Notes: generated from the sequence alone by a model not told the origin. DNA of 64,000 bases from Flavobacteriaceae bacterium PRS1 (GCA_003709165.1 RDRZ01000001.1:62001-126000), one strand, 5' to 3'. Positions 29,891 to 38,850 are shown, counted from the stretch's first letter. Made by a program: numbers and translations.

Positions 29891-30820
29891 ATGATGAAAG
29901 AAATTAAAATATTCTCACCAGCAACAGTAGCAAATGTATCCTGCGGATTCGATGTTTTGGGCTTTTGTTTAGATGGCATTGGAGACGAAATAATTGTAAG
30001 AAAAGTCGATAAAAAAGGAATTTATATTTCAAAAATTGAAGGTTATGACCTTCCTTTTGAAGCCGATAAAAATGTAGCAGGAGTTTCCGCTTTAGCACTA
30101 CTTAAAGAGGCTAATCCAGACTGTGGTTTTGAAATAGAAATTTACAAGCATATTAAACCAGGAAGTGGCATTGGAAGCAGTTCGGCAAGTGCTTCTGGAA
30201 GTGTTTTTGCTATAAATGAATTATTAGGAAAACCGTTTAATAAAACGCAACTTACCTACTTTGCCATGCAAGGCGAAAAATTGGCAAGTCAAAGTGAACA
30301 TGCCGACAATGTAGCTCCAGGAATTTTTGGCGGATTTACATTAGTTAAAAGCCTTCAGCCTTTAGAAATATTAGAAATACCTACACCCAACGATTTGTAT
30401 GCAACTATAATTCATCCACAAATTGAAATCAAAACATCCGAATCGAGAGCAATGTTACCTAAAGAAATTCCCATGCAAGATGCCATTAAACAATGGGCAA
30501 ATGTTGGCAGTTTAATTCATGCCTTGCATACAAGTAATTATGAGCTTATAAGCAGGTCACTTCAAGATGTAATTGTAGAACCATACAGAAGTAAACTCAT
30601 TCCGTTTTATAATGAGGTGAAAAATCAATCTATAAATTCCGGAGCATTAGGTTGTGGCATTTCAGGTTCTGGACCTTCAGTTTTTGCGTTGAGCAAAGGA
30701 ATTGAAACTGCCAAAAAAGTAGCTTCAGCAATGATAAATGTATATTCAGAAACTAATATTGGATTTGAAACCTATGTGTCGAAGATTAATGTTGAAGGAA
30801 TACGGATTTTGAATAGATGA
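29891..30820 (+). CDS. thrB: Homoserine kinase
   Basis: A GHMP-family kinase of 309 residues. The ATP-binding GHMP motif is PGSGIGSSSASASGSVFA (about 92-109). The N-terminal FSPATVANVSCGFDVLGF and the C-terminal GCGISGSGPSVFA glycine loop are typical of ThrB. It phosphorylates homoserine for threonine synthase. The start is either ATG at 29891 or the adjacent one at 29894. It lies 98 bases after thrA; a palindromic repeat fills much of that gap. Confidence 0.95.
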   Translation: MMKEIKIFSPATVANVSCGFDVLGFCLDGIGDEIIVRKVDKKGIYISKIEGYDLPFEADKNVAGVSALALLKEANPDCGFEIEIYKHIKPGSGIGSSSASASGSVFAINELLGKPFNKTQLTYFAMQGEKLASQSEHADNVAPGIFGGFTLVKSLQPLEILEIPTPNDLYATIIHPQIEIKTSESRAMLPKEIPMQDAIKQWANVGSLIHALHTSNYELISRSLQDVIVEPYRSKLIPFYNEVKNQSINSGALGCGISGSGPSVFALSKGIETAKKVASAMINVYSETNIGFETYVSKINVEGIRILNR

Positions 30821-30878
30821 CTGATGACCGATGACTGATGACTGATGACTGATAACTGATGACCGATGACTGATGACT
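30818..30878. repeat. Tandem repeat of a TGACTGATGAC-type unit after thrB
   Basis: About six imperfect copies of a 7-11 base unit (TGACTGA, TGACCGA, TAACTGA) begin at the thrB stop codon. The inverted word GTCATCAGTC recurs at about 31289-31298, on the other side of the four-helix-bundle gene. It is low-complexity repeat DNA and not a CRISPR. Confidence 0.6.
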
Positions 30879-30915
30879 TCAATTTGTAAAAAAACTAAAC
30901 ATTAAACCAATATTT

Positions 30916-31271
30916 ATGTACAAATTTAAATTTGAAAAACTCAAAATATGGCAAAAGGCAATGGATTTAGGTGAAGATATTGATGAAATTTCTGATAGTT
31001 TTCCAAAAAAGGAAATGTTCAATCTATCATCACAAATAAGACGTGCGTCAGATTCTATTGCATTAAATATATCTGAAGGGTCAATTGGTCAATCAAATCC
31101 AGAACAAATAAAATTTGTAGGCTATTCTATTAGCTCTTTAGCAGAAGTGGTTACTTGTTTATTTAAAGCAAAAAGGAGAAATTATATTTCAGAAGAAATT
31201 TTTGATTCGTTTTAAAAAAAACTTTTCACTTAATGAATATGATGATAGCATTTCGTAACAATATAAACTAA
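30916..31271 (+). pseudogene. Four-helix bundle (S23-type) protein gene with a frameshift
   Basis: The frame from 30916 encodes 99 residues of the small four-helix-bundle family related to the 23S rRNA intervening-sequence protein (FEKLKIWQKAMDLGEDI, SSQIRRASDSIALNISEG). It stops early at 31213-31215 after FDSF. One base earlier in frame, the sequence runs on as KKTFHLMNMMIAFRNNIN and ends at TAA 31269-31271, the normal C-terminus of this family. The break lies at a run of eight A bases, so loss of one base (real or a sequencing error) explains it. Function of the family is unknown. These genes often move between genomes, and here one interrupts the thrB-thrC spacing. Confidence 0.82.
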
Positions 31272-31311
31272 AAATTTTCGGTCACTTGTCATCAGTCTTC
31301 CGTCAGGATAT

Positions 31312-32604
31312 ATGCAATACTACAGTTTAAATAAAAAAGCACCAAATACATCCTTTAAAGATTGTGTTATAAAAGGGTTAGCACCAGATAAAGGACTGTA
31401 TTTTCCTAAAAATATTAGTGCTTTACCCAAAACGTTTTTTGAGAATATTAATGACTTATCTTATTCAGAAATTGCATTCGAAACCATTAAACAATTTGTA
31501 GAGCCAGATATTCCTGAAGACGTTTTAAAAACAATTATCGAAGACACTTTATCGTTTGATTTTCCTGTTGTGAAACTAAACGATCACATATCTACTTTAG
31601 AATTATTTCATGGTCCAACAATGGCATTTAAAGATGTTGGTGCACGATTTATGGCACGTTGTTTAGAGTATTTCAATAAAAACAATAAAGAGGAAGTTAC
31701 AGTTCTTGTAGCAACATCTGGTGATACTGGAAGCGCGGTAGCTAATGGGTTTCTCGGAGTTAAAAATGTTAACGTTGTAATTTTGTATCCGAGTGGAAAA
31801 GTAAGTGATATTCAAGAAAAACAACTCACAACACTTAGAAAAAACATCACAGCTTTAGAAGTAAATGGCACTTTTGACGATTGTCAGGATATGGTAAAAC
31901 GTGCTTTTTTAGATGAAGAACTAACACGTAAAATGCAACTTACTTCTGCAAACTCTATAAACGTAGCACGTTGGTTACCACAACTATTTTACTTCTTTTT
32001 TGCCTACAAACAATTACACAACAAACATAAAAATATTGTATTTTCTATCCCAAGCGGTAATTTTGGAAATATTTGTGCAGGTATGATGGCGCAGCAATTG
32101 GGATTACCAATTCAGCATTTTATCGCCTCAAATAACGAAAATAATGTGGTTACTAAATATTTACAATCTCAATTTTATCGACCAAAACCATCTGTACAAA
32201 CTATTAGCAATGCTATGGATGTTGGTAACCCAAGTAATTTTGTGCGTATGCAAGAAATATATAAAAACAATTTTGAAACACTAAAAGCGAACTTATCATC
32301 TTACAGTTTTACAGATGCTGAAACTAAAACTGCTATACAAGAAATTTACACCAATTACAATTACGTTGCAGACCCTCATGGCGCAGTTGGTTATCTTGGT
32401 GCTAAAGCATACTTAAAAGAGAATCCCGATACGCATTGCGTGTTTTTAGAAACGGCACATCCAACAAAATTTTTAGATATTGTAGAGAATGTAATTGATG
32501 TAAAAATGAAATTACCTAAGCAAATAAAATCTGTGATTGATGAAAAGAAAGTTTCGATTAAAATTAATAATTATAAAGGATTGAAAACATACCTATTAAA
32601 ATAA
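31312..32604 (+). CDS. thrC: Threonine synthase
   Basis: A 430-residue PLP enzyme. The cofactor lysine is in GPTMAFKDVGARFMA (about residue 107), and the phosphate-binding ATSGDTGSAVANG motif follows. The C-terminal part (FLETAHPTKF) is also typical. It makes threonine from phosphohomoserine. The N-terminus MQYYSLNKKAPNTSFKDCVIKGLAPDKG fits the family. It ends the threonine operon, although repeats and a broken four-helix-bundle gene separate it from thrB. Confidence 0.95.
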   Translation: MQYYSLNKKAPNTSFKDCVIKGLAPDKGLYFPKNISALPKTFFENINDLSYSEIAFETIKQFVEPDIPEDVLKTIIEDTLSFDFPVVKLNDHISTLELFHGPTMAFKDVGARFMARCLEYFNKNNKEEVTVLVATSGDTGSAVANGFLGVKNVNVVILYPSGKVSDIQEKQLTTLRKNITALEVNGTFDDCQDMVKRAFLDEELTRKMQLTSANSINVARWLPQLFYFFFAYKQLHNKHKNIVFSIPSGNFGNICAGMMAQQLGLPIQHFIASNNENNVVTKYLQSQFYRPKPSVQTISNAMDVGNPSNFVRMQEIYKNNFETLKANLSSYSFTDAETKTAIQEIYTNYNYVADPHGAVGYLGAKAYLKENPDTHCVFLETAHPTKFLDIVENVIDVKMKLPKQIKSVIDEKKVSIKINNYKGLKTYLLK

Positions 32605-32758
32605 TTATTTATCTACTCACTTTTGGTGCTTTGAGTTTCGCTTGATTTTAAAACTTTAAAAATGTAATTTCGCCTATCGAACGATATAAACCATTAAATC
32701 GAATAATATTATAACATTGTAGACAATTTTACTTTAAACTTTAAACAATATATTAACT

Positions 32759-34228
32759 ATGTTAAAACTGTATTTTGCTTGTTTATGCATGATATTACTA
32801 TTTGGGTGTGAACAAAACAATAATAAATCAATTACTCTCAAAAAATCTGAAATACTGCTGATTAAAGGAACCGCAATATACTCTGGAGCAGAATTACCCT
32901 TGGAGTTGTTTATTGATAAAAAAGGTATGTTTATAGCTAAAATAGGCGGTTGGGTTAATCAAATTACTGGATTTGATGGAGAAAGTTTATGGAGAATCGA
33001 TAATGGCGTGGGACCATTTGATATAGATTTTTCTGAAAAAGAATTAATGTTATTTGCTCATTTATCATTAATTAAAAATTGGAGAGAGATTAAAATGATG
33101 AACATTTATAATGACACTTTGCAACTAGACAATGGATTATTGAAAATGATGTCTAAGTACCACGAGGGGACGTTAAAAGAGTTGACAGCAGTTAATTCGT
33201 ATTATAAAGAAACCATAAGCTTTATTGGAAATTTACGGAATGGTTCCATTGAAATTCCTCAAGAAATAAAATTTGATATAGCATTCCCATTAAGTTCTTA
33301 CTCTTTCAAATCTGTTGAAAAAAATATAAAATCAGATAATTGGTTTGAAAAACCGGATTATCGGGCGGTAGGTGTTTCCTACAATAGCGAAATACCACCA
33401 AAAATTGAAGTTCTAAAAACAGCCTCAGGCAACCTTTTTATTAAACCAAGGATAAATGGGCATGAGGTTGGCTGGTTTTTATTTGATACCGGTGCCGGGA
33501 TTTCATTGATAGAAGAAGAAGCTATTAAGGGTTTCAATTTTCCTGTCGTTGGCAAGCAAATTATTGGAGGTATTGGAGGGCGGTTAATGGAAAAAGAGGT
33601 AATTACAGTGGATAATATAAGTTTAGGTTCACTTACAATTGATAAACTAAATTTTATTAAATCCGAAAAAACATTGGATGAAATACGTAATAGTAAGGCA
33701 AGCAAAATTTTAGGAGAACCTGTGATGGGTGTCCTTGGCTGGGACATTTTACTTCGGTCCATTGTAGAAATGGATATGCACAATGGTACAATAACTATTA
33801 ATAATCCAGCCAATTATGAACTGGACAAGAAGTATGTCGAAAAATTGTTTCTACATTGGAATGTGCCTTATGTAATGGCGACCTTTGAAGGGAATAAAAA
33901 AGGTTATTTTCTTATTGATAGTGGCGCTGGCAATAAAGGACCCATTTTCCATTCTATGGCTGTAGATCGATTAGACTTACTCAACAATCGTAAAACTAAA
34001 AGTGGTAAAGTGATAGGAGCTGGAGGGGAAGCAGACGTTGAAATTGGAATGCTTGAGTGGATTCAAGTAGGTGGACATAGAACCAATAATATCACTTCAA
34101 TTTTTTTACGAGGAGATGATGGTGAGGCTGATTTATTTACTAGTGGATTTCTTGGAGGAAAAGTAATTCAATCACAAATAATAGTATTTGATTATGCTCA
34201 TAATGAAATTGGTTTTATTCCTAGATAA
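32759..34228 (+). CDS. Lipoprotein with two retropepsin-like aspartic protease motifs
   Basis: A 489-residue lipoprotein (MLKLYFACLCMILLFGCEQ, lipobox Cys17). Residues about 30-220 form an N-terminal domain of unknown type. Then WFLFDTGAGISLI (Asp about 243) and, about 145 residues later, YFLIDSGAGNKGPI (Asp about 387) give two D[TS]GA sites, with hydrophobic-Gly segments (GVLGWDIL, GFLGGKVI) after each. This fits a tandem or two-lobed retropepsin-like/aspartyl protease family protein outside the cytoplasm. Activity and substrate are unknown. The gene sits alone between thrC and aminopeptidase P. It is followed by a 64-base element also found after the chimeric gene at 41745, which suggests acquisition. 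Confidence 0.8.
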   Translation: MLKLYFACLCMILLFGCEQNNNKSITLKKSEILLIKGTAIYSGAELPLELFIDKKGMFIAKIGGWVNQITGFDGESLWRIDNGVGPFDIDFSEKELMLFAHLSLIKNWREIKMMNIYNDTLQLDNGLLKMMSKYHEGTLKELTAVNSYYKETISFIGNLRNGSIEIPQEIKFDIAFPLSSYSFKSVEKNIKSDNWFEKPDYRAVGVSYNSEIPPKIEVLKTASGNLFIKPRINGHEVGWFLFDTGAGISLIEEEAIKGFNFPVVGKQIIGGIGGRLMEKEVITVDNISLGSLTIDKLNFIKSEKTLDEIRNSKASKILGEPVMGVLGWDILLRSIVEMDMHNGTITINNPANYELDKKYVEKLFLHWNVPYVMATFEGNKKGYFLIDSGAGNKGPIFHSMAVDRLDLLNNRKTKSGKVIGAGGEADVEIGMLEWIQVGGHRTNNITSIFLRGDDGEADLFTSGFLGGKVIQSQIIVFDYAHNEIGFIPR

Positions 34229-34261
34229 TCATTTTGTTATTTAATAGTAAAGCGATTTATC

Positions 34262-34324
34262 AAACTGTCAACAACAATAAATAAAAGGCATTAAAACGCC
34301 CCTTATTCAAAACGATAAGCGTAA
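34262..34324 (+). repeat. Copy 1 of a 64-base 3' element (hairpin plus conserved flanks)
   Basis: Downstream of the retropepsin-like gene. A hairpin (AATAAAAGGC ... GCCCCTTATT, two mismatches) has the loop word CATTAAAACG, flanked by AAACT...AACAA on the left and CG.T..G.GTAA on the right. The same layout, with the identical loop word and TTATTCA, occurs at 43339-43402. By eye about two thirds of the bases agree. It may act as a terminator and may also mark a mobile-gene boundary. Confidence 0.5.
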
Positions 34325-34345
34325 CTCCAAAAAACGCCAAAAAAA

Positions 34346-35833
34346 CTAATCCAACTTAGGTAATTTATAAGAACCAAAAATACTAGACTGTTTCATTAAG
34401 GCTTCAATGTCTTCAGATTTACGAGGTGCTTCAGCCGATAAATTTACTGGCCCGTCTTTGGTAATTAAAATATCGTCTTCAATACGTACAGCAATTCCCC
34501 ACCATTTTTTATCACAATCACTTCCGTCAGGAATATAAATTCCTGGTTCTACAGTAATAACCATATTGGGACCATAATTTCCACGTAAATTTAGATCATG
34601 CACATCTAAACCAATATGATGAGAGGTGCCATGAGGAAAATAACTATGTCTTTGATTAATGGAATCTATAATTCTTAATTTTAATAATCCTTCATTTATC
34701 ACCTTTTTGGCAGCATTGTGTGTTGAACTTCCATTATTGCCAATTATAGCTGCTGCAATTCCTGCTTCTTGTGCCTCATAAACAATATCGTAAATAGCTT
34801 TTTGTTCAGGGCTAAATTTTCCACTTGCAGGAATGGTTCTGGTAACATCTGCTGTATAACCATGATACTCTGCGCCTAAATCCATTAACACCAATTCACC
34901 CTCAATTTTCATCTTATTGTTTTCAACATAATGTAACACACAACCATTATTACCAGCGCCAACTATAGATGGGTAACCTTCGTATTCGCTACCGTATTTT
35001 TTATAAACGAATTCATGGATACCTTGTAATTCGGTTTCAGACATTCCAGAATGCATGGCTTTCATGACTTCAATTTGCCCTTGAGCAGAAATACGAATAG
35101 CTTTAGTTAATAAAACCATTTCTTCTGGTGTTTTGGTTTCTCGTAATCCAGCCATAAACGTTCTTAACGAACTAGTGTTGGTAGTAGCTTTTTGAATCGC
35201 AATACTTGTTTCCTTATTCATTTCAACTCTTAACAAATCATTTGTTTCAGCTTTAGTTTCTTCTAAATAATAACCAATTTGAGTTTTAAAAGATGCAACC
35301 AAATCATACATATCTGCTTTATTACGCTTATCGTCTCTATAATCGTCTTTAAACTCATTGAATAAAACTTCATCATATTTAGTGAAATCTATTTCAGAAT
35401 TTAAAAATTCTTTCCCATTAAAAGCCATTTCAAAACCCAATTCATTTTTGGCACCTTCAGTTCCTAAACGACGTCCTGTCCACATTTCCCAAAGTGCATT
35501 TCGTTCTTGTACATATAATATTTCATTATAAGTTTTGTCTTCAGAATTAGTCTGCATTTCAGAAAAAATAACCAAAACAGCATGAGGTTCTTTATAACCC
35601 GTTAAATAATAAAAATTTGGGTCTTGGTGATACACATATTCCACATCGTTGGCACGATTTCTAACGGGATTTGCGAAAAATACAGCTACAGTATTTGTAG
35701 ACATTTTGTCTCGCAGCACTTCTCTCCTACTTTTATGAAATTCGGAAGACAAGTAATCTTGTGGAAGGCTTTCTTGTGCTGTTAGCAGAATAGTAACGCT
35801 AAAAAGTAAAAAAAGTGTTGAAAAAATCTTCAT
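34346..35833 (-). CDS. Aminopeptidase P family protein (secreted Xaa-Pro aminopeptidase)
   Basis: A metallopeptidase of the M24B family, about 495 residues, with a signal peptide (MKIFSTLFLLFSVTILLTAQ); the ATG at 35833 fits this better than the one two codons upstream. The N-terminal creatinase-like domain (about 25-200) has FFANPVRNRANDVEYVYHQDPNFYYLTGY. The catalytic domain has all expected metal ligands: MDLGAEYHGYTADVTRT (two Asp), HGTSHHIGLDVHD (His), TVEPGIY (Glu) and VRIEDDI (Glu). It should remove N-terminal residues before proline, probably in the periplasm. It stands alone on this strand. Confidence 0.92.
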   Translation of the reverse strand: MKIFSTLFLLFSVTILLTAQESLPQDYLSSEFHKSRREVLRDKMSTNTVAVFFANPVRNRANDVEYVYHQDPNFYYLTGYKEPHAVLVIFSEMQTNSEDKTYNEILYVQERNALWEMWTGRRLGTEGAKNELGFEMAFNGKEFLNSEIDFTKYDEVLFNEFKDDYRDDKRNKADMYDLVASFKTQIGYYLEETKAETNDLLRVEMNKETSIAIQKATTNTSSLRTFMAGLRETKTPEEMVLLTKAIRISAQGQIEVMKAMHSGMSETELQGIHEFVYKKYGSEYEGYPSIVGAGNNGCVLHYVENNKMKIEGELVLMDLGAEYHGYTADVTRTIPASGKFSPEQKAIYDIVYEAQEAGIAAAIIGNNGSSTHNAAKKVINEGLLKLRIIDSINQRHSYFPHGTSHHIGLDVHDLNLRGNYGPNMVITVEPGIYIPDGSDCDKKWWGIAVRIEDDILITKDGPVNLSAEAPRKSEDIEALMKQSSIFGSYKLPKLD

Positions 35834-36183
35834 ATACAAAGGTTTTTATAGAAACTTAAAATTACAAATTATAATGAATACAACCTTCAAGGAAATTCAA
35901 AATTAACATATCTTCACATTAGTGTCAGACTAAAGACGTAAGACTGCTTCGCTGCAAGAACAAAGAATCAAGACTGCATTGTAACTAATTGACAACAAAT
36001 TAGTTAAAAATCACAAACTCAATAACTCGTTTTTTTTTGCTTATGACTAAAAGCAAGGTGTCAATTTTCTGAAATCCTTAAACTAAAACAAACACACTGC
36101 ATTAGCGACTTATTTAATTTTTTACTCGAACAACAATGATATCTTTAATCGATTTTATATTCAAGACTATTCATAATTTTCAA

Positions 36184-36191
36184 TACTTTTG
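36184..36191 (+). promoter_or_regulatory. -7 box upstream of gcvT
   Basis: TACTTTTG fits TAnnTTTG. Transcription starting near 36198 would give an 80-base leader that includes the TTTCCGCCTACGCGGAAA palindrome just before the start codon. Confidence 0.4.
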
Positions 36192-36254
36192 TGTTTCAAA
36201 CAGCGAAAGTATCTTTACCAAGCTGTTTTAAAAATAATGTTTATTTAAATAAGA

Positions 36255-36272
36255 TTTCCGCCTACGCGGAAA
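36255..36272. repeat. Palindromic repeat, family C copy 1, before gcvT
   Basis: TTTCCGCCTACGCGGAAA is a 7-base stem with a 4-base loop, ending 6 bases before the gcvT ATG. The related CTTCCGCTTTTGCGGAAG lies 16 bases before groEL (63262-63279). Confidence 0.6.
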
Positions 36273-36278
36273 ATATGC

Positions 36279-37361
36279 ATGAAAAATATAGCCTTACACT
36301 CTACGCACGTAAATCTTGGTGCAAAAATGGTGCCTTTTGCCGGTTACAATATGCCTGTGCAATACGAAGGCGTAAATATTGAGCACCAAACCGTTAGAAA
36401 TACAGTTGGTGTGTTTGACGTTTCGCACATGGGCGAATTTTTAATTGAAGGCAAAAATGCTTTGGCTTTAATACAAAAAGTTTGCAGTAATGACTCTTCA
36501 AAATTAACAGTTGGAAAAGCGCAATACAGTTATTTTCCAAATGATGATGGTGGTATTGTGGACGACCTTATTGTGTATAAAATAAAAGAAGAAACCTACC
36601 TTTTAGTTGTTAATGCAAATAATATTGAAAAGGATTGGAATTGGATTCAATCTAAAAACGATGTTGGTGCAACTATGAGAAATGTTTCGGAAGGTTACTC
36701 CTTGCTGGCAATTCAAGGTCCAAAAGCCATTAAAGCTATGCAGCCATTAAGCAGTCATGACCTTTCTGAAATAAAATTCTATAATTTTATAGTTGGCGAT
36801 TTCGCAGGAATAGAAAACGTCATTATCTCGGCAACTGGTTACACAGGAAGCGGTGGATTTGAAATCTATTGCAAGAATAACGAAGTACAGCAAGTTTGGG
36901 ATAAAGTGTTTGAAGCAGGTGCTTCTTATGGAATTAAACCCGTTGGTTTGGCTGCTCGTGATACCTTGCGTTTAGAAATGGGGTATTGCTTATATGGAAA
37001 TGATATTGACGAAACCACTTCACCTATTGAAGCAGGTTTGGGATGGATTACAAAATTCACTAAAGAATTTACAAACTGCAAAGCTCTTAAAGCAGAAAAA
37101 GAAAACGGAACTAAACGCAAATTGGTTGCTTTTGAATTGAACGAACGTGGCATTCCACGTCATGGTTACGATATAATTGACAATAGCGGAAATAAAATTG
37201 GCGTGGTTACTTCAGGCACGATGTCGCCTTCGCTTAGAAAAGGTATTGGTTTAGGTTATGTGACTTTTGCTTTTGCAAGTTTAGATGGCAAAATTAATAT
37301 TCAGATTCGTAAAAATGCGATTTCTGCAACTATAATTAAACTTCCATTTTATAAGGGATAA
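36279..37361 (+). CDS. gcvT: Aminomethyltransferase (glycine cleavage system T protein)
   Basis: The 360-residue T protein of the glycine cleavage system, which transfers the aminomethyl carbon to tetrahydrofolate and releases ammonia. The N-terminus (TALH-like [26 protein letters not shown]), [42 protein letters not shown] and the C-terminal [12 protein letters not shown] motifs are all present. The other gcv genes are not here. An epimerase-like gene follows 31 bases later. A palindrome sits directly before the start codon. Confidence 0.96.
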   Translation: MKNIALHSTHVNLGAKMVPFAGYNMPVQYEGVNIEHQTVRNTVGVFDVSHMGEFLIEGKNALALIQKVCSNDSSKLTVGKAQYSYFPNDDGGIVDDLIVYKIKEETYLLVVNANNIEKDWNWIQSKNDVGATMRNVSEGYSLLAIQGPKAIKAMQPLSSHDLSEIKFYNFIVGDFAGIENVIISATGYTGSGGFEIYCKNNEVQQVWDKVFEAGASYGIKPVGLAARDTLRLEMGYCLYGNDIDETTSPIEAGLGWITKFTKEFTNCKALKAEKENGTKRKLVAFELNERGIPRHGYDIIDNSGNKIGVVTSGTMSPSLRKGIGLGYVTFAFASLDGKINIQIRKNAISATIIKLPFYKG

Positions 37362-37392
37362 CAAAAATTTTACTTTATTTTGAAATGATGTA

Positions 37393-38223
37393 ATGAAGAA
37401 GATTATCAGTAAACATAAAATTTTAATTTTAGGAGCAAGCGGATTTATTGGCAATGCCATTTATAAAGAGCTATGCTCCTATTTTAACACCTTTGGTACG
37501 TATTTTACCAACGATATTTCATTCAATGGCAACCATCATTTTTTTCAGTATAACATAGAAGAAGATGATATTTTAGATATTCTCGAAGCCGTTAAACCAA
37601 CGATTATTATTTCTTCACTACGTGGCGATTTTTCGGCACAAATAACTGCACATCTTCGCATTATAGAATATTTAGCTCATCATAAATGTAAACTTATTTT
37701 TATATCGTCTGCTAATGTTTTTGATGCCTACAGCAAGTATCCAAGTTATGAAAACGATAAAACTCTAAGCGAAAGTATTTTCGGTCGTTTAAAAATTAAG
37801 ATTGAAAATATGCTGTTGCGGTTACCAAAACGCAAATATGCAATTCTAAGATTACCAATGGTATTTGGTGTAACGTCACCAAGAATTGAAGAAATAAAAA
37901 AGCAACTAAAAGAAAACAAATCTATTGAAGTGTTTCCGAAATTAGTAATGAATGTTACAACAGATAAAAGACTCTCACAACAAATTCATTACATTATAAA
38001 TAGAAATAAATCAGGGGTTTTTCATTTGGGAAGCAAAGATTTGGTGCATCATGACGATTTTATAATAGAAATTATAAATAAACTTGGAGATTACCAACCT
38101 ATTTTTAAACACGTTTATACAACTAACGAAGACCGATACTTGGCAGTATTGCCAAAAACTAATCCATTACCAAAACATTTACAGCTTTATAGTTTAGAAA
38201 TTTTATCAGATTTAGAACTATAA
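37393..38223 (+). CDS. NAD(P)-binding sugar-nucleotide epimerase/reductase-like protein
   Basis: A 276-residue extended short-chain dehydrogenase-like protein. The Rossmann motif GASGFIGNAIYKEL lies about residues 15-28. The fold resembles dTDP-4-dehydrorhamnose reductase (RmlD) and NAD-dependent epimerases, with KLIFISSANVFDAYSKYPSYEN in place of the usual SSxxVY...YxxxK. The catalytic Tyr-x-x-x-Lys is not clear (YPSYENDK is the nearest), so enzyme activity is uncertain. It lies 31 bases after gcvT and is probably cotranscribed. Substrate unknown. Confidence 0.7.
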   Translation: MKKIISKHKILILGASGFIGNAIYKELCSYFNTFGTYFTNDISFNGNHHFFQYNIEEDDILDILEAVKPTIIISSLRGDFSAQITAHLRIIEYLAHHKCKLIFISSANVFDAYSKYPSYENDKTLSESIFGRLKIKIENMLLRLPKRKYAILRLPMVFGVTSPRIEEIKKQLKENKSIEVFPKLVMNVTTDKRLSQQIHYIINRNKSGVFHLGSKDLVHHDDFIIEIINKLGDYQPIFKHVYTTNEDRYLAVLPKTNPLPKHLQLYSLEILSDLEL

Positions 38224-38258
38224 TTGTATATTAAAGACCATTGTTGTCAGGTATAGAT

Positions 38259-38298
38259 ATAAGACCGCTTTGCTGAAAGAAAAAAGATAAAAGACTTG
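38259..38298. repeat. Degenerate intergenic repeat, second copy
   Basis: ATAAGACCGCTTTGCTGAAA followed by GAAAAAAGATAAAAGACTTG resembles the stretch near 35938-35975 before gcvT. It lies 35 bases past the epimerase-like gene. Confidence 0.35.
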
Positions 38299-38320
38299 TT
38301 TTTAGATAATTATTAAACAG

Positions 38321-38350
38321 TTGAATACAAATTATAAAAAAGTAAAATTG
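38321..38350 (+). promoter_or_regulatory. Possible promoter before a 30-codon frame and the pterin dehydratase
   Basis: TTG (38321-38323), 19 bases, then TAAAATTG (38343-38350), one base off TAnnTTTG. It lies about 30 bases before the small ATG frame at 38379 and 150 bases before 38502. Confidence 0.35.
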
Positions 38351-38378
38351 CAATAATCAAAAATAAAAAGTTAAATTT

Positions 38379-38471
38379 ATGAAAAACAAGTTTTCTAAAA
38401 TAAAAACTCTTGAATTAGTTGATTTTATTGTCGAAAGTGAAGTTTCAAAATTTTTAAACGAACAAAAATAA
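38379..38471 (+). CDS. Possible 30-residue small protein or leader
   Basis: An ATG frame of 30 codons (MKNKFSKIKTLELVDFIVES...) ends 30 bases before the pterin dehydratase start and follows a promoter-like sequence. It has mixed, protein-like composition with no signal peptide and no match I know. It may be a real small protein, a leader, or chance. Confidence 0.25.
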   Translation: MKNKFSKIKTLELVDFIVESEVSKFLNEQK

Positions 38472-38501
38472 TTAGATATCTAAACTTAAAAAACCAAGAT
38501 T

Positions 38502-38792
38502 ATGAAAAAACTTTCAGAAGAAGATATAGAAAAACGCCTTTTACGATTTCCGGATTGGGAATATTATGACAATGCTATTCATACCGAATTTGAATTCGAT
38601 AATTTTAAAGATTGCTTTAGTGCTATGAGCCGAATTGCCTTTGAATGTGAAGCATTAAATCATCATCCGGATTGGACAAACGTTTACAATACCTTAAACA
38701 TTTCGTTGTCAACTCATGATGCCAATGGTGTAACCGAAAAAGATTTTAAACTCGCCGAAGCTATTGAAAGCATTGTTGAGGTTGAAGAATAG
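38502..38792 (+). CDS. phhB: 4a-hydroxytetrahydrobiopterin dehydratase (pterin-4a-carbinolamine dehydratase)
   Basis: A 96-residue protein with the whole family signature. FPDWEYYDNAIHTEFEFDNF leads to FECEALNHHPDWTNVYN (active-site His pair) and then ISLSTHDANGVTEKDF. The enzyme regenerates the pterin cofactor after aromatic amino-acid hydroxylation. Stand-alone copies in bacteria may instead take part in pterin or molybdopterin biochemistry. No phenylalanine hydroxylase gene is adjacent. Confidence 0.93.
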   Translation: MKKLSEEDIEKRLLRFPDWEYYDNAIHTEFEFDNFKDCFSAMSRIAFECEALNHHPDWTNVYNTLNISLSTHDANGVTEKDFKLAEAIESIVEVEE

Positions 38793-38814
38793 AAAAAAGT
38801 CATCACTAAGCAGT

Positions 38815-38850
38815 GGCAGTTTGTAGTTTGTAGTTTGTAGTTTGCAGTTT
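38815..38850. repeat. Short tandem repeat (GTTTGTA unit)
   Basis: Four to five copies of a 7-base unit, with variant ends GCAGTTT, lie in the gap between the pterin dehydratase and yebC genes. It is too short and simple for a CRISPR. Confidence 0.6.

Larger units (their letters stand above)
35840..36278. other. 439-base intergenic region before gcvT
   Basis: No gene is seen here. From 35935 to about 35980 lies a degenerate repeat (TAAGACTGCTTCGCTG then CAAGAACAAAGAATCAAGAC) that resembles 38259-38298. Another short inverted pair (TAACTAATT / AATTAGTTA) is at 35982-36006. The gcvT promoter-like box is at 36184 and a palindrome is at 36255. Confidence 0.5.

Noticed and set aside
30818-30878. 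Possible CRISPR-like repeat array after thrB
   Set aside because: Units are 7-11 bases with no spacers; a simple tandem repeat.
38815-38850. Possible regulatory direct repeats before yebC
   Set aside because: A 7-base microsatellite in a non-coding gap; nothing ties it to a regulator.
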